The notes beneath the pieces were generated by a model. The model saw nothing but the letters and a program-made list of their open reading frames with translations. It searched no databases and was not told the DNA's origin. The translations under genes were made by a program, and so were the position numbers. From Crystallibacter permensis (GTDB lineage Bacteria > Actinomycetota > Actinomycetes > Actinomycetales > Micrococcaceae), in contig NZ_JAODLR010000002.1 in assembly GCF_025960875.1 (NCBI RefSeq), positions 124,001-188,000 of the forward strand: a stretch of 64,000 nt of DNA. The letters are read 5' to 3'. Numbering within the stretch: position 1 is the stretch's first letter; each line of letters begins with the position of its first letter. Positions 1-8,916 of this stretch are shown here, in pieces.

Positions 1-153
1 GACGGCGGAAAGATAGGTGTGCGTCCGCCCCACCTTCTGCGCTTCCCAAGGCAAGCGGCAGACCGCTGTCATCCTTCCGGCACCATCCTGTCCGTGCGCG
101 CGGTTAGACTGGCCGGGAACTGCAACATCAGCCGCCCGATCATAGGAGCAGCC

Positions 154-939
154 ATGAGCACAGTCGAGAAGTTTCCGCAGGGCGCCCCGGCCTGGGTCGA
201 CCTGCAGTCGCCGGATCCGGGGGCGTCCAAGACGTTCTACAGCGCCCTGTTCGGCTGGCAGTATACGGACAGCTCGAGTTCGGCCCAAGGCAGCTACGCC
301 ACGGCCACGATCGGCGGCGTTCCCGTCGCCGCGATTGCCGGGCAGACCCCGGAAGCGGTGGAAGCGGGTGTGCCGACTGCCTGGAATACCTACTTTGCCG
401 TCGATGACCTTGATGCCACGCTGGAGAAAGTGATTCCGGCCGGTGGGCTCATCGTCATGCCCGCCACGGACGTCCCCGGGTCCGGCCGCATGGCCGCCAT
501 CGAGGACGGTGTCGGGACGCCGCTGCTGCTGTGGGAGTCCGGGCAGCACACCGGTGCCGGACTGATCAACGAGCCCGGCACCATTGTCTGGCACGAACTG
601 GCAGCCGACAACTGGGACCACGCCGTTCCGTTCTACCTCGATGTTCTGGGCGGCGAGGCACACGAGGAGCAGGTCGACGGCGGCACGTTCACCATGCTCA
701 AGGCCGCGGGGATGTATGTGGCGGGCTTCAAGGAGCCCGAGACCGAGGACAAGTCTCCGCGCTGGGAGGTCTACTTCGGCACCGAAGACACGGACGCCGC
801 CGCCGTTATTGCGCAGAAGGGCGGCGGCACGGTCCTGCGGGAGCCGGTGGACATTCCGGGCGTGGGGCGGATGGCCATGTTGCAGGATCCGCACGGCGCC
901 ATTTTCTGGGTGCTGCAGGAGCCGGCTGTGCAGGGCTGA
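154..939 (+). CDS. VOC (glyoxalase/bleomycin-resistance fold) family protein, two-domain
   Basis: A 261-residue protein with two tandem vicinal-oxygen-chelate modules, roughly residues 8-120 and 135-255. Each opens with the typical W-x-(D/E)-L pattern (AWVDLQS and IVWHELAADN) followed by an FY-x(4)-FGW or FYLDVLGG helix. Family members bind a metal and act as lyases, dioxygenases or drug-binding proteins; the sequence does not say which. The ATG at 154 is chosen because TAGGAG lies just upstream and the preceding 45 codons do not look like protein. It is monocistronic, followed by a GC-rich inverted repeat near 963-976. The fold is fairly certain, the substrate unknown. Confidence 0.85.
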   Translation: MSTVEKFPQGAPAWVDLQSPDPGASKTFYSALFGWQYTDSSSSAQGSYATATIGGVPVAAIAGQTPEAVEAGVPTAWNTYFAVDDLDATLEKVIPAGGLIVMPATDVPGSGRMAAIEDGVGTPLLLWESGQHTGAGLINEPGTIVWHELAADNWDHAVPFYLDVLGGEAHEEQVDGGTFTMLKAAGMYVAGFKEPETEDKSPRWEVYFGTEDTDAAAVIAQKGGGTVLREPVDIPGVGRMAMLQDPHGAIFWVLQEPAVQG

Positions 940-1089
940 CCCCGGAACACTCAAAATCGGGCCCCCATTATTGGGGCGTTGACCCACGTTTGCGGTGCAT
1001 CGACGATGGAGACTCATCCATAATCATTCGCGGGCAGTTCCTTCAGCGGGGCAGTAGGGCCTTGTCCGTCACTCGAGAAGGATCTCGAT

Positions 1090-1926
1090 GTGAAACGCTG
1101 CACGACTGCCCTGCTTGCCGGTGCCCTCACAGTGGGAGTGATGCTTCCCGCGGCGCCGGCGAACGCCGCCCTGCCTGCTACTTCCGTGATCGCCGTGGGA
1201 AGCTCGAACTCGAAGGCGCTGTTCAGCAATGCCGGCGGGTACGTCGCCTCTTATAAACGCTTCTCGCAGCACTATGTCCTGAAGAACATCAAGACCAACC
1301 GGACGGGTGTGCTGCAGGAATCGCGCAACGGCAAGTGGATCACGCTGCAGAAGCTGACGTGGAAGAAGCAGGCCGGGAAGGCCAGCTCCACTGCTGTCAC
1401 CGTGCGGACCACCCACACCGCGGCCACCGTCAAGAAGAAGTACCGCCTGGTGGTCAACGCCAGCGGCAAGGAAGCCCGGTGGGAGTCGAAGCACGTCACG
1501 CTGCGGCACGAGAACCCCAGATCATACAAGGGCTACAAGAAGACCGTCTACAACCAGGTCAAGAAATACTGCCCCAACGTGATCATCCTGGAAGAGGACC
1601 GGCTGCGCAGCTACACCTACAGCACGTCGCTGCGGATGAATGTAGCCCGCCGGCCCGCGGGGAACCTGCTGAAATATGCCGCCCTGCATGAATGCGCGCA
1701 CATCCGCGAGTTCAGCCTCTACCCGCCGTCGCAGCAGGGCACACTGCGGGCCAAACTGAACAAGATCTACAAAACCACCGGCACCGGCGGAATAGAACAG
1801 GCGGCAGACTGCATGGCTTTCCAGATGGGCGTGAACAGCAAACTCATCTTCGGCACCTACACCAAGAACTGCGCCGGTGCGCGGGGAACAGCGGCGGCCA
1901 AGCTCCTGGCCGGCAAAAGGCTCTGA
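1090..1926 (+). CDS. Secreted HExxH-containing putative zinc metalloprotein
   Basis: A 278-residue exported protein with a clear Sec signal peptide (MKRCTT, then a hydrophobic stretch ending at ANA, about residue 27). The N-terminal half of the mature protein (to about residue 130) is a Lys/Thr-rich beta-type segment similar to extracellular repeat domains. The C-terminal half carries HECAH at residues 200-204, a match to HExxH, and EQAAD at 236-240, which could supply a third metal ligand as in gluzincin-type secreted peptidases. No specific family is recognised. The initiator ATG is followed directly by the signal peptide and preceded by GAGAAGGA. Proteolytic activity is an inference from the motif only. 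Confidence 0.7.
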   Translation: MKRCTTALLAGALTVGVMLPAAPANAALPATSVIAVGSSNSKALFSNAGGYVASYKRFSQHYVLKNIKTNRTGVLQESRNGKWITLQKLTWKKQAGKASSTAVTVRTTHTAATVKKKYRLVVNASGKEARWESKHVTLRHENPRSYKGYKKTVYNQVKKYCPNVIILEEDRLRSYTYSTSLRMNVARRPAGNLLKYAALHECAHIREFSLYPPSQQGTLRAKLNKIYKTTGTGGIEQAADCMAFQMGVNSKLIFGTYTKNCAGARGTAAAKLLAGKRL

Positions 1927-2059
1927 CTCCGGGTGCGCCGGGCCGACACCGCGCGGAGCCCCGGGAGCACCCGGCCGCGAACGGCCCGGAGTCAGAGACC
2001 ACTTTTCCTTCTATGCACACGCCCTTTTGCCGGCGTAACGAATGTGGAACTATGCGCAC

Positions 2060-2305
2060 ATGAACGAAAACGAACCGAAATCCTCTGGCCACGGTCCCCG
2101 GGAGCATGACCGCAGCTCGTATGCCGGGCCTGCCAAGCCAGGCGGCGCCTTGCCCGTCGACGACCCGCGGGCCGTGGCGAAGCGGCGGCGCGAGGCTGAG
2201 GAAAAGCTCGAGCAGCACCGGCGAGAGGCCGAGGAGGAGGCCAGGGAAGCCGAGGACACTGCGGGGCACGGCGGCGAAGACGAGGCTGGGACCGGACGCG
2301 GCTGA
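2060..2305 (+). CDS. Small charged hypothetical protein with coiled-coil segment
   Basis: An 81-residue, highly hydrophilic product. Residues 35-65 are an Arg/Glu/Lys-rich stretch (AVAKRRREAEEKLEQ) predicted as a single charged helix or coiled coil. No domain is recognised. The ATG at 2060 has GGAAC about nine bases upstream; an in-frame upstream start at 2042 is possible. It converges with the formate/nitrite transporter gene. It may be a real small protein or a chance open frame. Confidence 0.45.
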   Translation: MNENEPKSSGHGPREHDRSSYAGPAKPGGALPVDDPRAVAKRRREAEEKLEQHRREAEEEAREAEDTAGHGGEDEAGTGRG

Positions 2306-2371
2306 GTTCCGGGCCAAGGCCAAGGGACATGATCTTGAGCATCGCCGGCCGTCCGCATGCGCACAGCCGCG

Positions 2372-3280
2372 TCAGCGTTTGGCCGGCTCGCCCTGGGCAG
2401 ACGCCATTGTTTCCAGTTCTTCCTCCAGTTCGCTCTCCAGCTGCTCCGCCAGCCCGTGCCCCCGCTCCTCTTGCAACTCCAGCAGCGGCCCCGCAGCGGT
2501 GGTATTCCAGTGCGCGAGGTAGAGCGCGAACCCGGTCAGCAGCACGCCGCCGACGAAATTGCCCAGCAGCACGGGCGCCTGGTTCCACAGCCACCAGTCC
2601 CCCACACCCACGTCGGCGCCAAGCATCATGCCCGCCGGGATCACGAACATGTTCACCACCGCGTGCTCAAATCCCTGGGCGAAGAAGCACGTGATCGGCA
2701 GCCACATCGCCAGGATCTTGCCGCCGGTGGAGGTGGAGGTCATAGCCATGACCACCCCGAGCGTGACCATCCAGTTGCACAGGACGGCCTTGATGAACAC
2801 GAGCGCAAACCCGGCTCCGCCCAGTTCGGCGTACGCCAGCGTTTTGGCCTCCGCGAGGTTGACCAGCGTGGCGACCATCGGATCGGCGTCGGAGGTTCCC
2901 ATCCGGGTGATCACCGCGACATACGCCGCCGCGTACCCCAGGCACCCGACCAGGTGTCCAAGGATGACGACGGCGTAATTGCGCAGCATATCCGCCATCG
3001 TGGCCTGCCTTCGGTAAACGGCCAGCGGGACGACCGCGAAAGCGCCGGTTACCAGCTCCAGGCCGAGAATCACGATGATCACAAAGCCGAGTGGGAAGAC
3101 GATCGCGCCGACAATTCCGGTGGTCTGGCCGGTCGCCGCCAGGGCCAGCGTGGTCGCGCAGGCCAGGATCGCCCCGCCGAGAACGCCGCGCATCAGCAAC
3201 TGCAGATTGCCTGCTTCGGCCTTGGCCTTGCCCGCCGCGACGGCTGCCTCGACTACCTGTTCCGGTTTGACGTAGGACAT
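2372..3280 (-). CDS. Formate/nitrite transporter (FNT) family channel
   Basis: A 302-residue polytopic membrane protein of the FNT family (FocA/NirC type), which forms pentameric channels for small monovalent anions such as formate, nitrite or hydrosulfide. Six hydrophobic segments are visible, starting with GVLGGAILACATTLALAATG. The conserved GNFVGG motif near residue 250 is present. An acidic, glutamate-rich C-terminal tail follows the last membrane segment. The ATG at 3280 has a strong GGAGGAAAC site. No formate or nitrite enzyme lies next to it, so the substrate cannot be assigned. Confidence 0.85.
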   Translation of the reverse strand: MSYVKPEQVVEAAVAAGKAKAEAGNLQLLMRGVLGGAILACATTLALAATGQTTGIVGAIVFPLGFVIIVILGLELVTGAFAVVPLAVYRRQATMADMLRNYAVVILGHLVGCLGYAAAYVAVITRMGTSDADPMVATLVNLAEAKTLAYAELGGAGFALVFIKAVLCNWMVTLGVVMAMTSTSTGGKILAMWLPITCFFAQGFEHAVVNMFVIPAGMMLGADVGVGDWWLWNQAPVLLGNFVGGVLLTGFALYLAHWNTTAAGPLLELQEERGHGLAEQLESELEEELETMASAQGEPAKR

Positions 3281-3407
3281 GTTTCCTCCGGTTGCTCGTT
3301 GATGTGAAGCAACGCTACGGAGACGGTGTCCCGGCGGGATTGCACCTTGATGTCCGCTCTGTAAATTGAGCCTCACCCGCATCAGCGACGGCAGTGACGT
3401 CCAGGGC

Positions 3408-4205
3408 TCAGTTTGTCTGCAGGACGGCGAAGTAGCCGGGAATCTGCTCCGTCACCGAGTCCTGTTTCATCGGCACCGCTTCGATGATCGCCGGTCCGTC
3501 AGCTAGCAGCTGCCACTCCGAGGATGGAAAGACCTCGGACAGTTCCGGCTGGCCGAAGTGTCCGGGCATGGGCAGCCCCTCGATGGCCCGCCGCAGCGGA
3601 TGTGGAATGCCGCGGCGGGTGGCTCCAAGGTGGCCCACGTACTGGAACCGGTTCCCCTGAAAATTGGTTTCGGCGAGGAACACGCTGCCCTGCTCCCCCA
3701 CCAGAGTGTGCAGGTTCGCCGCCAGCCGTGCCTGTTCCTCCGGCTTAAGCACATGCAGCACGCCGCGGAGGAACACGTTGGCGGAGCCGCCAAGCCGCTC
3801 GCGCAGCAGGTCCCCGGCGCCGTCGGCCACCACGTCCATCGCCGCGAACTCCACATCGCGCAGGCCTTCCGCTTCGGCCTCGGCCTGGGCACGGCGGACG
3901 GCGCTGGCGGAAACGTCGACGCCCAGCACCTGCGGGAACAGGGTGGCCAGCCACCGTGTGAAGGTGCCGTTGCCGCAGCCCACGTCGACCACCGGCAATG
4001 CCGGATCAAAGTGCTCCTTGATCGGCACGAGGTAGCTTAGGCGTTCGGACTCGGCGGCGGCGTCCCACAGGACCTCGCCGTCTTTGCCGGTGCGGGTGAT
4101 GCCGGCCCAGTAGTTTTCCCACGCATGGTGCGGATTTTTGGGTACGCGGGAAGCCAGGCGGGCGAGCTTGGGGAGCAGCAGAACCGAATCCCAGATTTTT
4201 GGCAT
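3408..4205 (-). CDS. Class I SAM-dependent methyltransferase
   Basis: A 265-residue protein with the Rossmann-type methyltransferase core. Motif I is VVDVGCGNGTF near residue 72, motif II VLGVDVS, and a later acidic motif precedes the PEEQARLAANL helix. Length and motif spacing fit small-molecule methyltransferases. The start lies directly upstream of the GGDEF-EAL gene's end (9 bases), so the two may be cotranscribed. Substrate unknown. Confidence 0.8.
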   Translation of the reverse strand: MPKIWDSVLLLPKLARLASRVPKNPHHAWENYWAGITRTGKDGEVLWDAAAESERLSYLVPIKEHFDPALPVVDVGCGNGTFTRWLATLFPQVLGVDVSASAVRRAQAEAEAEGLRDVEFAAMDVVADGAGDLLRERLGGSANVFLRGVLHVLKPEEQARLAANLHTLVGEQGSVFLAETNFQGNRFQYVGHLGATRRGIPHPLRRAIEGLPMPGHFGQPELSEVFPSSEWQLLADGPAIIEAVPMKQDSVTEQIPGYFAVLQTN

Positions 4206-4214
4206 GAAGTTACC

Positions 4215-5750
4215 TTACGCAGACGGCAGCGGTGAATTGAGTAAAGCCACGGTTTCCTCCGCCGGGACAGGCCTGCCGAAGTAATAGCCCTGGCCGAAGC
4301 GGCAGCCCAGCCGGCGCAGCTGGGCAACCTGCTCCGCCGTCTCGATGCCCTCGACAATGGCCTGCAGCCCGGCCGACGCGATCAGTTGCAGGACGGCCGC
4401 CACGAAGGTCTGCTGACCGGCGTCGTTGTCCATCCCCTCGATCAGGGACTGGTCCACTTTCACCGTGTCGGCGGGCAGCGTGCGCAGGTAGCTGATGGAG
4501 GAATAGCCCGTGCCGAAGTCGTCGATCTGCAGCCCGACGCCCAGTCCGCGTATTTTTCCCAGCACCTGCGCCTCTTCGGTTTCCCGGGTCATGAGCACGG
4601 TCTCGGTGATTTCGAAAACCAGCCGCCCCGGGTCGATGCCATGCCGCTCCAGCGACCTTGCGATGTCCTCCAGCAGGTCGTTCCGCATCAGCTCGGCTGC
4701 CGAAAGGTTCAGGTGGAGCTTGAGCTGCGAAGGCAAGGGTACGACGTCGTTCCAAGACTTAAGCTGTTGCAGCGCCTCCTGCAGGACCCACCTGCCCAGA
4801 TCCACGATGAGTCCGGTTTCCTCGGCCACCGGGATAAAACTCTCCGGCATGATCATGCCGCGGGTCGGATGCACCCAGCGGACCAGCGCCTCGATGCCAA
4901 TGATCCTGCCGGTCGCCAGCTCCACCACGGGCTGGTAGTACAGCAGCAGTTCACCGTTCTCAATGGCGTTGCGCAGCTCGGCGGCTGTGCGCGAGCGCTG
5001 CTGCGTGGCATGGAGCATGGACGGGTGGAAAACCTGGACGTTGTTCCGGCCGCGCGATTTGGCCTCGTACATGGCGACGTCGGCATCGCGGAGCAGGGAC
5101 GCGGCCGAAGTCCCCTCGGCGCCGATGCTCACCCCGATGCTGGCCATCGCCCAGACGTTCACTGTGCCCACGGTGATGCTGCTTTGCAGTGCCCGCAGCG
5201 CGCGGTCCGCAATCGCTTCGACATCCTGCTCGGTGGCCTCCGGAATCAGGATGGCAAACTCGTCCCCGCCCAGCCGGGCCACTGTATCCGTGTCCCGGAC
5301 GGCCGAGCACAGCCGGCGGCCCACCTCCACCAGGACTTCGTCCCCGGCACTGTGGCCGAGGCTGTCATTGATCGGCTTGAACGAATCCAGGTCCAGCATC
5401 AGCACGGCCGGCGCACGTTTCCCGCCGTCGGCCGCGGCAAGCGCTTCCCGGGTCCGGTCACGCAGGGCCGAGCGGTTGGCCAGCCCGGTGAGCGCATCCG
5501 TCATCGCCATCCGCTGCAGCTTGGACTGCGCCTCGATCAGCGCCGCGGTACGCTCCTCGACGCGCTGTTCAAGGTCCGAGTAGATGAAGTGGAGCTCTTC
5601 GGCCAGCAGGTTGACGCCGGTGATGACGGCGTCGATATCATCCCGTTTCTCGGAAGGCTGGATCCTGGCGCTGAGATCGCCCGCGGCCAGCTTGACGACA
5701 CCCTCGACCAGCTGTTGCAGCCGCGGGTCCTCAACGGGTGCGGAGTCCAT
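4215..5750 (-). CDS. GGDEF-EAL cyclic-di-GMP turnover protein
   Basis: A soluble 511-residue protein. A short HAMP-like helix (about residues 10-75) is followed by a GGDEF domain with the catalytic loop RLGGDEFAIL intact. A C-terminal EAL domain retains EALVRW, the ExT motif in FEITETVL, and DDFGTGYSS. Both diguanylate cyclase and phosphodiesterase activities are therefore possible. No transmembrane segment or sensor domain precedes the HAMP-like helix. The ATG at 5750 is preferred over an upstream TTG at 5771 because GGGGAA lies in front of it. It lies next to a divergently named sensor kinase gene, but no shared operon is evident. Confidence 0.9.
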   Translation of the reverse strand: MDSAPVEDPRLQQLVEGVVKLAAGDLSARIQPSEKRDDIDAVITGVNLLAEELHFIYSDLEQRVEERTAALIEAQSKLQRMAMTDALTGLANRSALRDRTREALAAADGGKRAPAVLMLDLDSFKPINDSLGHSAGDEVLVEVGRRLCSAVRDTDTVARLGGDEFAILIPEATEQDVEAIADRALRALQSSITVGTVNVWAMASIGVSIGAEGTSAASLLRDADVAMYEAKSRGRNNVQVFHPSMLHATQQRSRTAAELRNAIENGELLLYYQPVVELATGRIIGIEALVRWVHPTRGMIMPESFIPVAEETGLIVDLGRWVLQEALQQLKSWNDVVPLPSQLKLHLNLSAAELMRNDLLEDIARSLERHGIDPGRLVFEITETVLMTRETEEAQVLGKIRGLGVGLQIDDFGTGYSSISYLRTLPADTVKVDQSLIEGMDNDAGQQTFVAAVLQLIASAGLQAIVEGIETAEQVAQLRRLGCRFGQGYYFGRPVPAEETVALLNSPLPSA

Positions 5751-5832
5751 GGTTCCCCTTCGAAATAGCAACGTACGCCACCAGTTTATGTGAAACCTTT
5801 ACCTTCAGCTGCTACCTCAACCGGTTGCTCTT

Positions 5833-7488
5833 TCAGCGGCGCGCTGGCAGCTGGACGGAGACCGTGGTCCCTTCATGCAGCCGGGACGAAATATGCAGTT
5901 CCCCGCCGTGCTGGTGCACCAGGTCCTGCACGATGGACAGGCCGAGTCCCGTGCCCTGGATGGCGGCGGCGGTGGCATTGGACGCACGGAAGAACCGGCC
6001 GTACAGCTTGGGCACCTCGTCGGCCGGGATGCCGATACCGGTGTCACGCACCCTGACGCAGGCCCGCGGGATCCCGGCGTCGCTCACGCTGCTGCTGATG
6101 TCGACGGCGACCCTGCCGCCGGCGGGCGTGAACTTCACCGCATTCGAGATGATGTTTACGAACACCTGCTCCAGCTGTTCCTGGTCCGCGTCCACTTGGA
6201 CGTCCGAAGCCGGCTCCCGAAGGCTCAGGTCAATCCGGCCGGCCGCTGCCGCAGGCGCCAGCGTGCTGAGGACGGACTGCAATAAGACGGAGAGCCTGAC
6301 CGGCCGGATGGACTGCTGGATGTTTCCGGCGTCGCTCCTGGAGAGCGTGAGCACATCCTCAACGAGGCCGTTCAGCCGGTGGGCATTGCGGTCCACAATC
6401 TTGAGCATTCTGGCTGTTTCGTGCGGAAGTTCGCCCACGCCGTCGTCCATGATCATGTCCAGGTAGCCGATGATCGAACTCAGCGGGGTGCGCAGTTCGT
6501 GGTTGACCGTGGCGACGAATTCGCTCTTGGCCTGGTCCAGTTCGCGCACCCGGTTCAGCACCTGCCGCTGGGCGGTGATGAGCTGGCCCTGCACCAGGCC
6601 GTGGGCGAGGTTGCCGGCGACATGCTGGATCAGCGACAGCTCGATCGGCGCCCATTCGCGGGCGGTGGCTATCCCGGCGAGCCAGAGCAGCCCGAATGCT
6701 TTACCGCCGTGGCCGAGCGGGACCACTACGGAGGTCTTGAGCCCGTCTTTGCCGGCCGCTTTGTTCAAGGATTCCAAATCGGGCAGCTCCGCGCCGTCGT
6801 GGTCCGGCACGGCCAGGACCCTCTCGTCCTCCCACAGCATCGCTGCCAGCCGCTCGGCCTCCTCCGTGGGCAGGGCGGGTGCGGAGGCACTGATGCCGTC
6901 GCTGTCCCAGCCCATTTCCAGCGTCGGAACGCGTTCGTCGCCGAAGGTACGGATCCAGCTGCGGTCAGCTCCGAAAGTCTCGCTCAGACCGGCGATCACC
7001 TGTTCGGCCATGAACTGCGGGTCGTTTGATGAACGGATTGCCGCCGAAATCGCCCGGGTGCGCTGGCGCAACTGCGCGGTAGACTCGCGCCGGCGCTGCT
7101 GCTGCTTGGTCCGCCGCAGCAAGGTGCGGATCCGCAGGACCAGTTCCTGTTCCGGCGCAGGTCCGATCAGGAAATCGGCGACGTCCAGGGCCGCAATTTC
7201 CTCTGCGGACATGCCCTCGCTGGCCAGCAGGATGACCGGCAGGTGCCCACCGGTTCCTTCGGCGGTTTCGGCTGACAGTCCGGCCAGCACGTCGGCTCCG
7301 TTTGCATCCGGACCCACGGCAACGACGGCGACATCCGGTGCCGCGCCTGCCGCCCCCGCTGCGTCAGCCACCGAGATGCCCGCGGCACGCAGCGCCGCCG
7401 GGATGCCCGCCAGCGCGTGGGAACATCCCGCAACCAGGGCCAAAGGTGCAGGCTCGCCGTCGGCCGGTGAGTCCGCGGTAGGTGTCAT
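5833..7488 (-). CDS. Soluble hybrid-type sensor histidine kinase with GAF domain
   Basis: A 551-residue cytoplasmic kinase. Residues 14-125 resemble a receiver fold but lack a clear phospho-acceptor Asp context. A GAF-like domain occupies about 145-295. The HisKA dimerisation helix has phospho-acceptor His in VNHELRTPLSSIIGYLDM. The ATPase domain has N-box (IISNAVKF), DTGIGIP and GTGLGLSIV motifs intact. No transmembrane helices are present, so it senses an internal or partner-delivered signal. No response regulator lies next to it, making it an orphan kinase here. ATG start at 7488. Confidence 0.88.
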   Translation of the reverse strand: MTPTADSPADGEPAPLALVAGCSHALAGIPAALRAAGISVADAAGAAGAAPDVAVVAVGPDANGADVLAGLSAETAEGTGGHLPVILLASEGMSAEEIAALDVADFLIGPAPEQELVLRIRTLLRRTKQQQRRRESTAQLRQRTRAISAAIRSSNDPQFMAEQVIAGLSETFGADRSWIRTFGDERVPTLEMGWDSDGISASAPALPTEEAERLAAMLWEDERVLAVPDHDGAELPDLESLNKAAGKDGLKTSVVVPLGHGGKAFGLLWLAGIATAREWAPIELSLIQHVAGNLAHGLVQGQLITAQRQVLNRVRELDQAKSEFVATVNHELRTPLSSIIGYLDMIMDDGVGELPHETARMLKIVDRNAHRLNGLVEDVLTLSRSDAGNIQQSIRPVRLSVLLQSVLSTLAPAAAAGRIDLSLREPASDVQVDADQEQLEQVFVNIISNAVKFTPAGGRVAVDISSSVSDAGIPRACVRVRDTGIGIPADEVPKLYGRFFRASNATAAAIQGTGLGLSIVQDLVHQHGGELHISSRLHEGTTVSVQLPARR

Positions 7489-7654
7489 CCCAATATCTCA
7501 CCACGTGTTCGGCGCTGGAACCTACCGGCACGCCCGTTTGCGCCTGCCGAAGGACCCCTTCGCCGCCACCGCGGGCGACTCGCCGTGACCCATGCGAGGG
7601 CAGTGCTTCTATGCAAAGATGGGAGCTCCAGAACAAGCCGTCGAAAGGGTGACT

Positions 7655-8326
7655 ATGTCCGGGATTGCCTCCTACATTGACCACACGCTGCTCAAGCCGG
7701 ACGCTTCCCGCGAAGACATCCTTGCAGTGTGCAAGGAGGCCGTGGAGCACAAGTTCGCCTCGGTCTGCACCAACCCGCTCTGGACTGCCCTGGTGCACAG
7801 CACGCTCAAGGGTTCCGGTGTAAAGACCTGCTCCGTCGTCGGCTTTCCGTTTGGAGCCACTCCCACCGATGTGAAGGTCTACGAGTCCCGCGGTGCCAAC
7901 CTGGACGGCGCGGACGAAATCGACATGGTGATCAACATCGCCGCGGCCCGCGCCAATGACCGCAACTCGCTCTACACGGACATCGCCGCCGTCGCCGATG
8001 CCGTACACGCCGGCGGCGCGGCCCTGAAGGTCATTCTGGAAACACATTTCCTCACGGACGAACAGAAGACCCTGGTCTGCGAGGTCGCGGCCGAGGCGGG
8101 CGCGGATTTCGTGAAAACTTCCACCGGTTTCAGCGGCGGCGGGGCAACCGTTGAAGACATTGCCCTGATGCGCAAGGCGGTCGGTCCGGAGCTCGGAGTC
8201 AAGGCTTCCGGGGGCATCCGCTCACTCGAGGACGCCCGCGCGATGCTCGAAGCCGGTGCCACGAGAATTGGAGCGAGCTCATCAGTGGCTATTGTTAACG
8301 GTGAGCAAGCTACTTCCGCATACTAA
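7655..8326 (+). CDS. deoC: Deoxyribose-phosphate aldolase
   Basis: A 223-residue class I aldolase that cleaves 2-deoxyribose-5-phosphate to glyceraldehyde-3-phosphate and acetaldehyde in nucleoside catabolism. Key motifs are IDHTLLKPDA at the N-terminus, the Schiff-base lysine in FVKTSTGF, and the phosphate-binding KASGGIR. Length is normal for the family. The ATG at 7655 is preceded by GAAAGGG. It is followed 56 bases later by a small membrane protein gene on the same strand. Confidence 0.95.
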   Translation: MSGIASYIDHTLLKPDASREDILAVCKEAVEHKFASVCTNPLWTALVHSTLKGSGVKTCSVVGFPFGATPTDVKVYESRGANLDGADEIDMVINIAAARANDRNSLYTDIAAVADAVHAGGAALKVILETHFLTDEQKTLVCEVAAEAGADFVKTSTGFSGGGATVEDIALMRKAVGPELGVKASGGIRSLEDARAMLEAGATRIGASSSVAIVNGEQATSAY

Positions 8327-8382
8327 TCCGCTCAATTTTGGGCACTTCTTTTAGCACGGCATCAACGAGGAGAATCAGTTCC

Positions 8383-8622
8383 ATGGCAACCCCCAAGCAG
8401 CGTTCCCATTCCGGCGAAGGCCATCTGGTCAGCAACATCATCACCTTCGTCATCATGATGGTTCTCTTCTGCGCCAGCCTGGTCGCCTTTGGCCTGGAGC
8501 CCCAGATCGGCGCCATTCCGGCTTTCGGCATCGGGCTGCTGCTCTTTGCCCTCGCATTCTTCATCCCCAAGGAAATCCTTGGGCGCTCGGACTCGCACGA
8601 AGAACTCAACACTTCCCGCTAA
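8383..8622 (+). CDS. Small two-TM membrane protein
   Basis: A 79-residue protein with a short basic N-terminus (MATPKQRSHSG) and two hydrophobic helices (about residues 16-38 and 45-64). The tail is charged. GAGGAGA lies upstream of the ATG. No function is recognised. It sits 56 bases after deoC, so cotranscription is plausible. Confidence 0.7.
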   Translation: MATPKQRSHSGEGHLVSNIITFVIMMVLFCASLVAFGLEPQIGAIPAFGIGLLLFALAFFIPKEILGRSDSHEELNTSR

Positions 8623-8916
8623 GTCCAGGCTTCACAGCCCCACACACCTGGGCGCACAGCCTTTGGTTGTAGGAGAACTCCGGTGCTCGGCTCTGGCCGA
8701 AAACCCGGTGGCACCTACAGCTAGGCTGTGCGCTCAGCTCGTTAAGGCAAGCCAATTTGCCCCGCAGCTTGCCATCCGTCGCGGTCGTTCGCAGTGTCCG
8801 GCTGACGCAGTAACAGATGACGCACCTCACGCCCTGGGATGTAAACTGGCTCACGGTGTGACGGGAAGTCTGGTCGTCGAGTACGTCCGTGATGTCAAAA
8901 ATCGTCTGGAGAACCA

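Noticed and set aside
4386-5768. Plus-strand frame (460 codons)
   Set aside because: Antisense to the GGDEF-EAL gene, His/Gly/Arg-rich, no domain.
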